NCBI GenBank assembly: GCA_964558465.1
Contig: CAZLEF010000108.1
Location: forward strand, 1-20,265
Origin: JACJYC01 sp964558465
GTDB lineage: Bacteria; Bacteroidota; Bacteroidia; Chitinophagales; Saprospiraceae
Direction: 5' to 3'
Length of the DNA: 20,265 bases
This document shows positions 1 to 7,690 of this stretch, piece by piece; positions within the stretch are counted from its first letter, which is position 1, and each line of letters starts with the position of its first letter. Below the pieces are notes generated by a model. It worked only from the letters and a program-made list of their open reading frames with translations, ran no database searches and was not told the origin of the DNA. Position numbers and translations under genes: made by a program.

Positions 1-56
1 AGTCACCAAGTCACCAAGTCACCAAGTCACCAAGTCACCAAGTCACCAAGTCACCA
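1..56. repeat. Tandem octamer array, 7 copies of AGTCACCA
   Basis: Seven perfect head-to-tail copies of AGTCACCA fill the left edge of the window and end at GATC (57-60). The array probably continues to the left. It lies 50 nt upstream of malQ and may belong to the 3' side of a gene outside the window. The 7-mer AGTCACC is also the right arm of the hairpin at the malQ stop (2815-2821). Confidence 0.95.
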
Positions 57-106
57 GATCAGGTTGCCGCTTGAGTCCGACCCAAAAACATTGAACTGAA
101 ACCAAA

Positions 107-2800
107 ATGATCGCCAACTTTCACATCGCCTACGGGACCAAATCAAGTGAACAGATCGCCATTCAACTCAAAAGGAAAGGTTCGGAAGAAGTTCTTGTTT
201 GCCAGAGTTTTGACCAGATCAACTGGCATGCCGCCTTGCAAGAAGATGAAAATGAGCCCATCGAGTATAAATACCTCGTACAATCGTTGAAGGGAATGCT
301 GGTGGAGCACGGGCCTTTTCGCCGGCTGAACATTCCCCGAAAACAAAACCAGGCATTTTTTCAGGATTACTGGCGGGCGGAATACGAACCTACCCGCGCC
401 TTTTTTTCATCTGCCTTTTGTGATGTGATTTTTAAAAGGGGTAAAAATGCGATCCCTGCTTCCCGGAAGTTGAAAACGCCGGAGTCAAAGCATCCAATTA
501 AAAACAAGCTTGTTTTACAACTGAATGCGGCGGCTATTCCTCAACACCTGACTTTTTGTGTGTTGGGAAGTACGGAAGCGTTGGGGAAGTGGCGGGAACC
601 CGTGATCCTTACGGATGGAGATTTTCCTATATGGAAAGCTGAAATTGAATTAGATACGAATGTTATAGATTTTGAATACAAATTCGCTGTCTATGACCCT
701 GCCCGGGCAATGATCGTTGAGTGGGAGGGAGGCGAAAATCGCCGGTGTTCCTTTACATTCCCTTTGCCCGAGGGCAATGTCCTGGTTCGAACGGATGAGG
801 TTTTTCGTTACCAATCGGGTTTGTGGCGCGGAGCAGGCGTCGCCGTCCCTGTTTTTTCGTTGAGGAGTGAAAAAGGCCTGGGTATCGGAGAGTTCACCGA
901 CCTTCATCCGCTTGTTGACTGGGCCGTAAAAACGGGCATGAAACTCGTACAGGTTTTGCCCGTGAACGATACCATTGCTACCAAAACCTGGACGGACAGT
1001 TATCCTTATGCGGCCATTTCCATTTATGCTTTGCACCCTTTGAATGTCAATATTCAAGCGATCGCTGAACTGAAAGATAAAAAAGCTGCGGCACGCCTGA
1101 ACCGATACATTTCGACCCTTAATGAATTAGAATCCATTGACTTTGAGAAAGTCTTAAAACATAAATTTGAATTTTTCAAATTACTCTTCGAACAGGAGAA
1201 AACATCCTTTTTCGAAAGCGGGGAAGGCCGGGAATTCATTACAACCAATGCCGGCTGGCTGAAACCCTATGCAGCTTTCTGCCATCTGAGGGATACCGAA
1301 GGGACCATCAATTTTAATACCTGGAAAAAGTACAGCGTTTTTTCCCAGGCGGTCATCGATGATTTGTGTTCCCCGCAGTATCAAGCCTTTGATGAGGTGG
1401 CTTTGTACTATTTCATACAATTTCACGCACACCGCCAACTTTTCGGAGCGACGGCCTATGCCCGCCGGAACGGCGTTGTTTTGAAAGGAGATCTGCCCAT
1501 CGGCATCTACCGTTACAGTTGCGACGCCTGGGTGGCGCCGCATTTGTACAATATGAACGGCCAGGCCGGGGCGCCGCCCGATGCTTATGCTGCGGCAGGC
1601 CAGAACTGGGGTTTCCCGACCTACAATTGGGAGGTCATGGCCAAAGATGATTTTGCCTGGTGGCGCCAGCGGATGACCAAACTCAGCGAGTATTTCGACG
1701 CATTGCGGATCGACCATATTCTCGGATTTTTCAGGATCTGGGAAATACCCGTCAACCAGGTGGAAGGCACGCTCGGGCTTTTTAATCCGCGTTTGCCTTA
1801 TTCGCTCCGGGAATTGGACGCCATGGGGCTTCGCGGCAACCTCGACCGGTTTACCCGGCCCTATATCCGGGGGCATTTTTTGCCGGAATTATTCGGAAAC
1901 GATACGGATTTTGTCCGGTCTGAATTCCTGGAAGAAATCGCTTATGGTGAGTTCAAGTTAAAAGATTTTGTCGATAACCAATTGAAAATAAAAGAATTAT
2001 TTTCAAAAAATAAAAAATATGCATCTAAAAAGAAACTTGAAAAAGGTTTGATGCAACTGGTGGGCGAAGTGGTTTTGATTGAAGAACCACAAAGCAACGG
2101 CATGGCCTTTAATCCCAGGATTACGGTACAAACCACACGTTCTTATCAGGAACTGGATCAGTTTACCAAATACGCCGTCGACCGCCTTTACCACGACTAC
2201 TTCTACCAACGCCATGATGAATTCTGGCGGCAGCAGGCGCAATGGAAACTGCCAGCGCTGATCCGGGCAACCAATATGCTGATCTGCGGCGAAGACCTGG
2301 GCATGATCCCCAAATCTGTACCGGGCGTTATGCAGGATCTGAACATTATTTCGCTGGAAATACAACGGATGCCTAAAGGCGCGACCGAATTCGGGGAAAC
2401 CTGGAACTACCCGTATATGTCCGTCTGCAGCCCTTCCTGCCATGACATGTCGACGATTCGCGGCTGGTGGGAAAGCGATTATGGAAGAGCCCGTAATTTT
2501 TATTCAAAAATACTCGGCATGAAAGATGCCCCTCCACGGGAATGCACGCCGGAAATTGTCGAAGCCATCAACAAACAACACCTGGACGCGCCGAGCATGT
2601 GGGCCATTTTCCCCCTGCAGGATCTCGTCGGGATGGACCCAAAACTGAGGAAACCCGACGCAGCCTCCGAACAAATCAATGACCCGAGTAACCCGCATCA
2701 TTACTGGCGTTTCCGGTTCCACCTTCCGATGGAACAGTTGACCAAAGAGGAGGCCTTGAACCGGAAAATAAAGGGTATGATTGAAGCGGCCGGCCGGTGA
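107..2800 (+). CDS. malQ: 4-alpha-glucanotransferase (GH77), DPE2-like with two CBM20-type domains
   Basis: Cytoplasmic amylomaltase/disproportionating enzyme that transfers glucan chains between alpha-1,4-glucans or from maltose to an acceptor. Of 897 residues, about 1-95 and 130-235 look like two CBM20 starch-binding domains (the second has LGSTEALGKW and FEYKFAVYD). The GH77 barrel begins near 250. Catalytic residues by motif are nucleophile D536 in LRIDHILGFFR, acid/base E729 in CGEDLG, and D780 in SCHDMSTIRGWW. The D536-E729 gap is 193 residues, against 47 in Thermus aquaticus amylomaltase (D293/E340), so an insertion of about 145 residues is present, as in plant cytosolic DPE2. No signal peptide is seen. 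The ATG at 107 is the first methionine and starts the first CBM20-like domain directly. The TGA stop lies inside a hairpin repeat. The family is sure; the in vivo donor and acceptor are inference. Confidence 0.95.
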   Translation: MIANFHIAYGTKSSEQIAIQLKRKGSEEVLVCQSFDQINWHAALQEDENEPIEYKYLVQSLKGMLVEHGPFRRLNIPRKQNQAFFQDYWRAEYEPTRAFFSSAFCDVIFKRGKNAIPASRKLKTPESKHPIKNKLVLQLNAAAIPQHLTFCVLGSTEALGKWREPVILTDGDFPIWKAEIELDTNVIDFEYKFAVYDPARAMIVEWEGGENRRCSFTFPLPEGNVLVRTDEVFRYQSGLWRGAGVAVPVFSLRSEKGLGIGEFTDLHPLVDWAVKTGMKLVQVLPVNDTIATKTWTDSYPYAAISIYALHPLNVNIQAIAELKDKKAAARLNRYISTLNELESIDFEKVLKHKFEFFKLLFEQEKTSFFESGEGREFITTNAGWLKPYAAFCHLRDTEGTINFNTWKKYSVFSQAVIDDLCSPQYQAFDEVALYYFIQFHAHRQLFGATAYARRNGVVLKGDLPIGIYRYSCDAWVAPHLYNMNGQAGAPPDAYAAAGQNWGFPTYNWEVMAKDDFAWWRQRMTKLSEYFDALRIDHILGFFRIWEIPVNQVEGTLGLFNPRLPYSLRELDAMGLRGNLDRFTRPYIRGHFLPELFGNDTDFVRSEFLEEIAYGEFKLKDFVDNQLKIKELFSKNKKYASKKKLEKGLMQLVGEVVLIEEPQSNGMAFNPRITVQTTRSYQELDQFTKYAVDRLYHDYFYQRHDEFWRQQAQWKLPALIRATNMLICGEDLGMIPKSVPGVMQDLNIISLEIQRMPKGATEFGETWNYPYMSVCSPSCHDMSTIRGWWESDYGRARNFYSKILGMKDAPPRECTPEIVEAINKQHLDAPSMWAIFPLQDLVGMDPKLRKPDAASEQINDPSNPHHYWRFRFHLPMEQLTKEEALNRKIKGMIEAAGR

Positions 2801-2914
2801 CTTCGGCTTCGCTCAGTCACCTTGGTTTCGGCCCTGCAAGGTGGCTGAGCGGAGCCGAAGCCACCTTGGTTTCGGCCCTGCAAGGTGGCTGAGCGGAGCC
2901 GAAGCCACCTTGCA
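2796..2914. repeat. Three hairpin elements, two of them in an exact 44-bp tandem duplication
   Basis: The malQ/bacilliredoxin convergent junction holds three related 26-bp hairpins. The first (2796-2821) has arms GGTGACT/AGTCACC. The next two are inverted relative to it, with arms GGTGGCT/AGCCACC, and lie within a 44-bp unit repeated exactly at 2818-2861 and 2862-2905, followed by a partial third unit. In the last copy the stem extends to 12 bp (TGCAAGGTGGCT at 2879-2890 with its complement at 2903-2914). The A:T pair in the first stem is G:C in the others, a compensatory change. No U-tract follows, so this is REP-like rather than a canonical terminator, though it could protect or terminate transcripts from both sides. 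Confidence 0.85.
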
Positions 2915-2925
2915 GCCAATAGAAA

Positions 2926-3339
2926 TCAGCAATACCGGTCAAATGCCATTTTCAAATTCTGGGCAATAATCTCCGCCGGGCGGCCTTCAATATGGTGGCG
3001 CTCCAGGAAGTGGACCAGTTTGCCGTCTTTGAACAAAGCTACGGACGGAGAAGACGGTGGATAAGGCAGCATGAATTCACGGGCCTTGGCCGTTGCTTCC
3101 ATATCGACGCCGGCGAAAACGGTCACCAGGCGGTCAGGCGTTTTTTCGTTATCGAGTGCATACCGCACACCCGGACGTGCATTGCGGGCAGCGCAGCCGC
3201 ATACGGAATTGACCATCACCAGGGTGGTGCCTTGGGCATTTTCCATTACCTCGACAACTTCTTCCGGCGTATTCAGGCTTTCAAAGCCGATTTGGTTCAA
3301 TTCATTGGCCATCGGTGCGACCAGTTCTGCTGGATACAT
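2926..3339 (-). CDS. BrxA/BrxB-family bacilliredoxin (YphP/YqiW-like)
   Basis: Thioredoxin-fold protein of 137 aa that in Firmicutes removes bacillithiol from S-bacillithiolated proteins. Members also occur in Bacteroidota, some of which make bacillithiol. The diagnostic CGC motif is at C47-G48-C49 in VNSVCGCAARNARPG, followed by TVFAGVDMEATAKAREF, PPSSPSVALFKDG and a C-terminal DRYC ending like the DAHC end of B. subtilis YphP. The start is at MYPAELVAP, where family similarity begins. The frame stays open upstream to 3477, but that part shows no similarity and contains a promoter-like sequence. It converges with malQ and lies 134 nt downstream of purU on the same strand. The choice between BrxA and BrxB is not possible from sequence alone. 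Confidence 0.92.
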   Translation of the reverse strand: MYPAELVAPMANELNQIGFESLNTPEEVVEVMENAQGTTLVMVNSVCGCAARNARPGVRYALDNEKTPDRLVTVFAGVDMEATAKAREFMLPYPPSSPSVALFKDGKLVHFLERHHIEGRPAEIIAQNLKMAFDRYC

Positions 3340-3362
3340 ATTGCTCTGTTTTAAATTTGGTG

Positions 3363-3392
3363 CAAAATTAAGGGTTTTCCGGTTACGGTCAA
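3363..3392 (-). promoter_or_regulatory. Bacteroidota-type promoter for the bacilliredoxin gene
   Basis: On the - strand TTG (3392-3390), a 19-nt spacer, then TAATTTTG (3370-3363) matches the Bacteroidota sigma-ABfr pattern (-33 TTG, 19-21 nt, -7 TAnnTTTG). Transcription would begin near 3357, leaving a leader of about 18 nt before the ATG at 3339. This supports the shorter start of the bacilliredoxin gene. Confidence 0.6.
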
Positions 3393-3473
3393 TCTTTGTC
3401 AGAAAGAACCGCCGGACCTCATGGTATAATACAATTGAAATGGGAGGTTGGTTTAAGCATCGAACCATTCGAA

Positions 3474-4334
3474 TCAATCAAAAACAATCGTCTTATTCCC
3501 ATAAACCAAAATTTTGTGCTGGATTTCCAGCCAGATTGCCTCTGCGAGCACCACTTTTTCGAGGTCCTTTCCTTTGCGCACCAGATCCCCGACAGAATCC
3601 TTGTGGGTGACGCGGGCCACGTTCTGAGCGATAATAGGCCCCTCGTCGAGGTCGGAAGTGACGTAATGCCCCGTGGCGCCGATGATCTTGACCCCACGGT
3701 TGAATGCCGAATGGTAAGGTCTGGCGCCTTTGAACGCCGGCAGGAAAGAATGGTGAATATTGATGATCTGATTAGGGAATTCCCCCACAAAATTTTCGGA
3801 TAAGATCTGCATATACCGGGCCAGGACAATGAAGTCGATCTTCCCTTCCCGGAGGAGGGTTATCTGGGCGGCCTCCACCTCATCCTTGTTGTCTCCGTCG
3901 ACAGGGAAATGCCGGAACGGAATCTGAAACCTGTCGGCGATATACCCCAGGTTATCATGGTTGCTGACGATCAGCGGGATCTCCACCTCCCATTCGCCCG
4001 ACACGTAACGCTGGAGGATATCGTACAGGCAATGCGACATTTTGGACACAAAAACAGCCATGCGGGGGCGCTGTTTCGAAAAATACAGCCGCCATTGCAT
4101 CTGGTTTTTATGCCCGATAAGGGTGCCGAAAAACTCATCGATTTTATGAGCCGGGATAATAAACCCTTCCAGTTCCCATTCAACCCGCATAAAAAAACGT
4201 TTGGCATCGCGGTCGACATGCTGGTCCAGGCTGATAACGTTGCCGTTATTCTTGTGCAGGAAATCGGTGACGGCAGCCACCAGGCCCATCCTGTCGGGGC
4301 AGTGCATAAGCAGTATAGCGGTATTTGCACTCAT
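3474..4334 (-). CDS. purU: Formyltetrahydrofolate deformylase PurU
   Basis: Hydrolyses 10-formyl-THF to formate and THF, balancing the one-carbon pool and supplying formate for purine synthesis. The product has 286 aa, close to the usual 280. An ACT domain covers about 5-85 (LLMHCPDRMGLVAAVTDFL), followed by the formyltransferase domain, with MAVFVSKMSHCLYDIL at 92-107. The catalytic N-H-D set is N192 and H194 in INIHHSFLPAFKGA and D230 in SDLDEGPIIAQ. The start is at MSANTAILLM, which fits the ACT domain; a further in-frame upstream extension has no family similarity. It lies upstream of the bacilliredoxin gene on the same strand, but with 134 nt and a separate promoter between them. Cytoplasmic. 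Confidence 0.96.
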   Translation of the reverse strand: MSANTAILLMHCPDRMGLVAAVTDFLHKNNGNVISLDQHVDRDAKRFFMRVEWELEGFIIPAHKIDEFFGTLIGHKNQMQWRLYFSKQRPRMAVFVSKMSHCLYDILQRYVSGEWEVEIPLIVSNHDNLGYIADRFQIPFRHFPVDGDNKDEVEAAQITLLREGKIDFIVLARYMQILSENFVGEFPNQIINIHHSFLPAFKGARPYHSAFNRGVKIIGATGHYVTSDLDEGPIIAQNVARVTHKDSVGDLVRKGKDLEKVVLAEAIWLEIQHKILVYGNKTIVFD

Positions 4335-4420
4335 CGGGCGCCATGATTTGATTTGGCGGCGCAAAAATGCGGGGATAAATGCAAAATGCAAAATGGAATT
4401 TATAAAATGCCTGAACACCC

Positions 4421-4462
4421 GTTGGCAAATCGCAACCCAGGACTGCCGATTGCCAACTTTTT
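4421..4462 (+). terminator. Possible orphan terminator hairpin upstream of purU
   Basis: Arms GTTGGCAA (4421-4428) and TTGCCAAC (4450-4457) are perfect complements with a 21-nt loop that can pair further with a bulge. TTTTT follows at 4458-4462. The T-run gives it + strand polarity, yet no + strand gene ends here. It may instead be a hairpin in the purU leader. Confidence 0.35.
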
Positions 4463-4531
4463 AAACTAACGTGAATTTTGGATGGGTTTTAATGTCCTCT
4501 TTGACTTTAAAAATTTAACCTGATGAATAAG

Positions 4532-4641
4532 AATTTTAACCACGACCTGTCCCGCCTTGCGGGAAAGACACCAAGATTCCACAAAGTGCACGAAGGAAAT
4601 TGTGCTCTTTGTGATTCCTTTGCGCCCTTGTGGTTAAAATT
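4532..4641. repeat. 110-bp inverted-repeat element, copy 1
   Basis: The ends AATTTTAACCAC (4532-4543) and GTGGTTAAAATT (4630-4641) are perfect 12-bp inverted repeats. Inside are a CCCGC-CTT-GCGGG hairpin (4551-4563) and a longer stem, CACAAAG-t-GCAC (4580-4591) with GTGC-t-CTTTGTG (4602-4613). A diverged copy lies near 9806-9894 and aligns without gaps over about 70 bp. There is no coding capacity and no obvious target-site duplication. It may also act as the 3' end structure of the TonB-receptor transcript, whose stop is 47 nt away. Confidence 0.8.
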
Positions 4642-4687
4642 ACTCCCCAATAATTGGCGCGAATATCTTTCCAAAACTCACCTAAAA

Positions 4688-7534
4688 CTATTTCCCCAAA
4701 TTATAGGTCACCCGTGCATACACATACCTGCCGTTGAAGCCGGTCGGGAAGGTGCCGTCGTACTGGAAAATACCGCCAAAAGCGAGGTCTTTCCGGTATT
4801 TGTCCGGGTATACATCCAGCAGGTTATTGGAACCGATGAAAACCCCGGCGCGGTCGGAGATCTTGTAACCCAGTTCCAGGTCGGTGATGACCTTGGGTGA
4901 AAACTCCTGTTCGACGGCGTCGCCAAAAATATCGCCGAATTCGACCCAGGTGATCTGGCCGTAACGGACAAACCGCAGCATAGCCGTAAATTTGTCTGCC
5001 TCGTAATTGGTAATCAGGTTGACTACATTTTTTGGATTGGCCTTCTCCAGGCGGGTGATTTCCACGCTGCCGTAGATCGGCGTTTCGGAGTATTGTTTGA
5101 GGGCATCCGGCGTGGTGATCTCGTCTTCGTTGGTGACTTCGGTTTTGTTGAAGTTGGCCGAAACCGTAAATTTCAGTTTGCCGCTTCCCACATTGACGCC
5201 AAAACGCCCGGTGATGTCGATGCCGCTGGTTTTGGTATCCAATGCGTTGGTGAAGTAAGACCCCTGGGCGGCAGACAGGCCTTGCGAAATCAGGTATTCC
5301 TCCAACAGATCCGTTCCATTGGCGTCGACGATCCCCTGGAATTGTTCGGACAGGATAATCCGGTCTTTGATCCGGATTTGGTAGGCGTCGATCGTGAGCG
5401 CAAACCTGCCGGCCGAGTAGGTGATTCCGCCGCTGGTATTGACGGAGGTCTCCGGTTCCAGACTGGTTGCGCCGAGGGCCTTGGCGATCTGGGTATTCAC
5501 CGGGAAAAAGCCCGTTTCCACCAGGGTGGTGCCGATGGCGGTGGTCTGAACAGCAGAATAGTTCGACTGGCCCAGGGAGGGGGCCCGGAAGCCGGTACTG
5601 ACCGCGCCGCGGAGGGCCAGGCCGTCGGTCAGTTCGATGCGCGTGGCGAATTTTCCGTTGATCGTTGTCCCGAAGTCTGAGAAATTTTCAAATCGGCCTG
5701 CGATGGAGGTCGTCCACCCTTTGACCGGTTTGGTTTCCAGTTCTGTATAAAAACCGAAACTGTTGCGGCTTTCATCAATGGCGTCCTTCCAGCCTGGGAA
5801 ACACTGGCAACCTGCCGCAGCCCTTCCTCCGGCGCTTGGGCCGTCCTGTACGCCGCCGCTTTCGGCGTTGCCGTCGTAATAGGAAGAGATCTCACCCGGT
5901 TCGATGGTATAGTTTTCCAGCCGGAACTCTGCCCCGAAGGCCAGGTTCAGCGGGCTTGCCAGACCAACGCCAAATGACCGGCTCAGATCGAAATTGGTGG
6001 TTGCTTGCGTGAAGTTCAGGGTGCCGTCGTACATTTCGGTTTTTTGTTTGACGCCGCCGGCATTAAACGGACCGTCGTTAAAATCGCCCAGCGAAGTATT
6101 GTGGGTGTTTTTCATTTCGAGGCGGAAGGCGTTGCTTCCCACCGTTTGGCTGATATCGTAGTTCCAGTTTTCGCCAAGCTTGCCCCGCAATCCGCCGGCG
6201 ATGGAAAGGTCGGTCAGTTTGGCGTTGATCAAAGGCAAAAAGCCGTCGGGGTAGATGGAACGCACGGTGCGGTTGTCGCTGGCGCGGCGGAAAAAACAGC
6301 CGGAGAGGCCGTCGCGGTAACTGACGCCGCCGAAGAGGTAAAAGCTGGATTTTTCGCTCACGGCCGTTTCGCCGTTGAGAAACAAACTGTAATCCTTGAA
6401 TTCCGCATCGCCGTAGCGGAAATTGTCATCTCGTGCAAAAGAAGCTTCCCTGGGGTCAAAATTTCCGTTGGCATCCCTGAAATAATTGATCCGGTTGTCG
6501 ACGCCCTGGCGGTTGGTAGCGCCCTGGTTGCGGTATTGCCCGCTGACGTAAAAATTGCCTTTTCCGATCTGGAAGCCTTTGCCGATATGGAGCGCTACGC
6601 GTTGTCCGTCGGTTCGACTGACCTTTTGAACGGTATTGATCCAACTGGTGGAAAACTGCGGCGAATTAGCATCCAGGATTTCTTCATTGGTCAGGCCGTC
6701 TTCCAGGTACTCGCCTGCTTCATACCCGACATCCTGGGTGCTCAGGTGGGTTCCGCCGGAAATTTCGACGTCGAAACCGGGATCTTTCTTCAGGATGATA
6801 TTGATCACACCCGCGAGGGCATCTGAACCGTACTGGGCGGAAGCGCCGTCTCGCAGGACTTCTATGCGTTCAATGGCGCTGGCGGGAATGGAGTTCAGGT
6901 CAACGCCCGTTGACCCGCGGCCGACTGTGCCGTTCACGTGCACCAGGGCGCTGGTATGGCGGCGTTTGCCGTTCACCAAAACCAGCACCTGGTCAGGGCC
7001 CAGCCCCCGCAGCGTAGCCGGCCGGAAATGGTCGGAACCGTCGGTGATGGAAGGTTTGGAAGCGTTGAAGGAAGGGATCAGCGCCTGAAGGATCTGGATG
7101 GTCTGTGTAGCGCCGGAGGCCTTGATCTCTTTCGAAGTGATGATATCAACGGGAACGGAGGAATTGGTCACCGTCCGGTCATTGGTCCGGCCTCCAACCA
7201 CCACGACTTCACTCAGGCCGACAAAATCGTCGGCCAGGGTCAGGTCAAGTTTGGAATCCTTTCCGGCGGTTACGGTTACCGCCTGCGTAACCGTCGAATA
7301 ACCCGTGTAGGAAAACCGGAGGGTTTGCTCGCCGGCAACCATCTCAATTGCGTAATTCCCGTCGAGGTCGGTGACGGTTCCGGCTGTGGTTCCCACCACT
7401 ACAATGGAAGCGCCGATGAGGGGTTGACCTTTTTCATCGGTGAGCCTGCCGGATACTGTGCCGGTTTGGGCAACAGTTGACAATCCTGTGATGGAAAGCG
7501 CCAGCATCAGCAAAAAGTTGGAAAGACGTTTCAT
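4688..7534 (-). CDS. TonB-dependent outer-membrane receptor with carboxypeptidase-regulatory-like domain
   Basis: Outer-membrane beta-barrel that imports a ligand using TonB energy. Of 948 residues, 1-22 are a signal peptide (MKRLSNFLLMLALSITGLSTVA), followed by a CarboxypepD_reg-like domain at about 25-100 (GTVSGRLTDEKGQPLIGASI, GTVTDLDGNYAI). A TonB-box-like segment SEVVVVGG is at 108-115 and the plug domain covers about 120-250 (VLVLVNGKRRH, IERIEVLRDGASAQYGSDALAGVINIILKK). The barrel ends in YVYARVTYNLGK, a typical last strand. Three cysteines occur in the barrel part (GLSGCFF and AGCQCFPGW), probably in outer loops. No SusD partner or iron gene adjoins it, so the ligand is unknown. The start is the only methionine that gives the signal peptide. 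Confidence 0.92.
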   Translation of the reverse strand: MKRLSNFLLMLALSITGLSTVAQTGTVSGRLTDEKGQPLIGASIVVVGTTAGTVTDLDGNYAIEMVAGEQTLRFSYTGYSTVTQAVTVTAGKDSKLDLTLADDFVGLSEVVVVGGRTNDRTVTNSSVPVDIITSKEIKASGATQTIQILQALIPSFNASKPSITDGSDHFRPATLRGLGPDQVLVLVNGKRRHTSALVHVNGTVGRGSTGVDLNSIPASAIERIEVLRDGASAQYGSDALAGVINIILKKDPGFDVEISGGTHLSTQDVGYEAGEYLEDGLTNEEILDANSPQFSTSWINTVQKVSRTDGQRVALHIGKGFQIGKGNFYVSGQYRNQGATNRQGVDNRINYFRDANGNFDPREASFARDDNFRYGDAEFKDYSLFLNGETAVSEKSSFYLFGGVSYRDGLSGCFFRRASDNRTVRSIYPDGFLPLINAKLTDLSIAGGLRGKLGENWNYDISQTVGSNAFRLEMKNTHNTSLGDFNDGPFNAGGVKQKTEMYDGTLNFTQATTNFDLSRSFGVGLASPLNLAFGAEFRLENYTIEPGEISSYYDGNAESGGVQDGPSAGGRAAAGCQCFPGWKDAIDESRNSFGFYTELETKPVKGWTTSIAGRFENFSDFGTTINGKFATRIELTDGLALRGAVSTGFRAPSLGQSNYSAVQTTAIGTTLVETGFFPVNTQIAKALGATSLEPETSVNTSGGITYSAGRFALTIDAYQIRIKDRIILSEQFQGIVDANGTDLLEEYLISQGLSAAQGSYFTNALDTKTSGIDITGRFGVNVGSGKLKFTVSANFNKTEVTNEDEITTPDALKQYSETPIYGSVEITRLEKANPKNVVNLITNYEADKFTAMLRFVRYGQITWVEFGDIFGDAVEQEFSPKVITDLELGYKISDRAGVFIGSNNLLDVYPDKYRKDLAFGGIFQYDGTFPTGFNGRYVYARVTYNLGK

Positions 7535-7690
7535 GGTAAGTGTGTTTAGGTGAATAAATGAACCTGTTCTATTGTTGGAAAGACATGGGAATTTTAGAGA
7601 AATGCGATCGTTGGTCGAAGCACAGCGGAAAGAAATTGATGCAAAATAACCATTTTCCTGAATTCCGGACCGATATTTTCAGCGCTCGTT

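Larger units (their letters stand above)
4335..4687. other. Intergenic region between the TonB receptor and purU (353 bp)
   Basis: No gene is seen. It holds two and a half copies of the heptamer AAATGCA (4377-4396), an inverted repeat followed by a T-run (4421-4462), and a 110-bp element with 12-bp terminal inverted repeats (4532-4641). The short open frame starting at 4523 on the + strand reads through the repeat element into the antisense of the receptor and is not supported as a gene. Confidence 0.7.

Noticed and set aside
1181..1876. 231-codon open frame on the - strand
   Set aside because: Antisense to the malQ catalytic domain, which has convincing motifs in this stretch.
2781..2969. 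Small protein gene across the 44-bp repeats
   Set aside because: The open frame consists of repeat translation overlapping the malQ end; no start signal or similarity supports it.
3340..3477. Longer start of the bacilliredoxin reaching the purU stop
   Set aside because: The extra 46 residues show no family similarity and span a good promoter match at 3363-3392.
4532..4641. Insertion sequence
   Set aside because: Only 110 bp with 12-bp inverted ends, no transposase and no target-site duplication visible; kept as a repeat element instead.
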